A stretch of DNA of 64,000 bases, taken from NCBI GenBank assembly GCA_965116115.1, contig OZ220486.1, positions 4,278,001 to 4,342,000 on the forward strand, given 5' to 3'. The stretch is from JAPOXR01 sp965116115. GTDB taxonomy: Bacteria > Pseudomonadota > Alphaproteobacteria > Rhodobacterales > Rhodobacteraceae. The position numbers and the translations under genes were made by a program. Position 1 is the stretch's first letter, and the number at the start of each line of letters is the position of its first letter. The notes below the pieces were generated by a model. That model was not told where the DNA came from, ran no database searches, and saw only the letters and a program-made list of their open reading frames with translations. Positions 63,038-64,000 of the stretch are shown here, one piece after another.

Positions 63038-63940
63038 TCAGATCGCCAACTCGCGCTCCAAGAACGCCAGCGCCGTCTGACGCATTGCGGGCGTTTCCTC
63101 GTGGCCTGTGTCGGTTTCGACATGAAAGGACAGTTTCTCCGATGCTCCAACGGCGTCGTAGGCATCCTGCAGATCCCGGCGTCCGGCCAAGAAAGCCGGC
63201 GCCGGCGTCGACCAGTCGCTGAGGCCGACGCAGATTTGCAGCGCTCTGGGCGCCGCCGCCCCGGCGATTTCACCGCTCCGCGCCGCGGAAAGCAGTCCCG
63301 GCACGGTCATATAGATCCCATGGCCGTCATGGGCGCCGGATTTCACCAGCGTTTCCAGATCGGCGAAGGAACAGAGAGCCGAAGCTGCTCGGAGCCGTTC
63401 ATCGAGAGCCGCCAGCCACCATGCCAGCGTACTGCCCATGGAAAAACCGAGAACGCCGATTCGATCCGCGCGCACCGCAGGGTGCGAATCCAGAAAATCC
63501 ACCCCCGCGGCCTGCTCCCCCAGCATTTTCCCGAACAGCGTTTCTCCCCGCCAGAGCAACGCCTTGGCCAAAGAACTTTCGCTGAACTGCCGCCGGTCGC
63601 CGAAACACGGCATCTCGATGCAGAGCGCCGCAATGCCGAGCCGCACCAAGTCGCCGGCATAGGGCCCTTGCAGCTTGGGGCGTCCCTCCAACAATTCCTG
63701 CCGTCCCATGGAATAGTGATTGCCATGAGCGTGGCAATAGACCAGCGCGGGAACCGCGGCATGATGCTGCGGCGGGCGCAGGAAAAAAGCCGGAATCGTT
63801 TCGCCTCCGGGGTGTTTGAACAGGAGGTCTTCCAAGACCCAACCGTGGCAGCCGGATCGTTCCAGCACGTCGACGTCAGAAAATCCCTGCGCGATCAAGC
63901 TCCGTCCAAGCAACCGGCGCACCCTGTCGGCGATTTCCAT
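63038..63940 (-). CDS. Alpha/beta hydrolase (dienelactone hydrolase-like)
   Basis: 300 residues. The nucleophile elbow reads RIGVLGFSMGSTLAWWLAAL (G-F-S-M-G), the acid is likely in VGLSDWSTPAPAF and the His in TDTGHEETPAMRQTA. An oxyanion-region motif YCHAHGNHYSMG precedes. A strong ribosome site AGGAGGA stands ahead of the ATG. It belongs to the hydrolase group often found with sugar or aromatic catabolic genes; substrate unknown, an ester or lactone is likely. It could open a lactone made by the oxidoreductases downstream (inference). Confidence 0.88.
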   Translation of the reverse strand: MEIADRVRRLLGRSLIAQGFSDVDVLERSGCHGWVLEDLLFKHPGGETIPAFFLRPPQHHAAVPALVYCHAHGNHYSMGRQELLEGRPKLQGPYAGDLVRLGIAALCIEMPCFGDRRQFSESSLAKALLWRGETLFGKMLGEQAAGVDFLDSHPAVRADRIGVLGFSMGSTLAWWLAALDERLRAASALCSFADLETLVKSGAHDGHGIYMTVPGLLSAARSGEIAGAAAPRALQICVGLSDWSTPAPAFLAGRRDLQDAYDAVGASEKLSFHVETDTGHEETPAMRQTALAFLERELAI

Positions 63941-64000
63941 GGCGCATCCTCCTGTGTCCCGTTAGTCTGATTTGTCCTCCCGCAGAACGACCGCGCAATT

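Noticed and set aside
1..64000. CRISPR arrays, tRNA and rRNA genes
   Set aside because: No regularly spaced direct repeats, cloverleaf-like segments or ribosomal signatures were seen; repeats present are explained by IS ends and MITEs.

Overview
The window looks like an accessory-rich stretch of a high-GC alphaproteobacterial chromosome. This is inferred from gene content: a form II molybdenum-hydroxylase (cox-type) cluster with coxD/coxE/xdhC, CUT1 sugar ABC transporters, Gfo/Idh/MocA oxidoreductases, a TbpB-like surface lipoprotein, and IS5/IS66/ISKra4/IS110/IS256/IS630 elements of alphaproteobacterial style. No rRNA, tRNA or CRISPR array was seen. The many insertion sequences, nested insertions and decaying genes suggest a genome in active IS expansion, perhaps host-associated (inference).

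Layout. 0-0.7 kb: IS256-type debris. 0.9-4.4 kb: a defence-like cassette (sce7726-type protein facing an operon of DUF6932, XRE-ImmA/IrrE and phage-P4-beta-family genes). 4.4-4.6 kb: IS30 debris. 4.6-9.6 kb: nanE-nanK plus a CUT1 transporter whose ATPase gene is a pseudogene. 9.8-13.6 kb: IS1595 and IS630 debris, a mobile mystery A/Fic pair, a cluster of MITE-like repeats and a dead IS256. 13.9-17.7 kb: adenine deaminase, AMP nucleosidase and an HU protein. 17.9-33.3 kb: a large IS pile-up (IS66 containing ISKra4 containing IS5; a second IS5 type; an IS4/DUF4338 element holding a small serine-recombinase element; IS110 inside another IS66) next to a truncated autotransporter with an 11-bp frame-switching repeat. 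33.3-36.8 kb: agmatinase and a tungstate transporter (tupBCA). 36.8-45.4 kb: coxS-L-M, a molybdopterin-enzyme fusion, xdhC, coxE, coxD. 46.4-47.6 kb: an IS1595-type MITE sitting just upstream of an AbrB-family membrane protein. 48.0-50.4 kb: a TbpB-like lipoprotein gene preceded by a C12 tract, frameshifted and split by IS5. 50.9-52.5 kb: an IS66 bounded by a perfect 8-bp duplication. 53.2-58.7 kb: a complete CUT1 sugar transporter operon with a 2-hydroxyacid dehydrogenase. 59.0-63.9 kb: three Gfo/Idh/MocA dehydrogenases and an alpha/beta hydrolase on the opposite strand.

How genes work together. Sugar or sialic-acid-derivative import (nan operon) and a second sugar/cyclitol import and oxidation locus dominate metabolism. 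The orphan nan transporter may borrow the intact MsmX/UgpC-like ATPase at 57.7-58.7 kb. Amn and Ade together would turn AMP into hypoxanthine. TupBCA and the cox accessory genes could serve metal-cofactor supply to the CoxSLM-type enzyme. Two surface-protein genes, the autotransporter and the TbpB-like lipoprotein, carry short-repeat or homopolymer signatures of phase variation, and both now read as OFF or broken.
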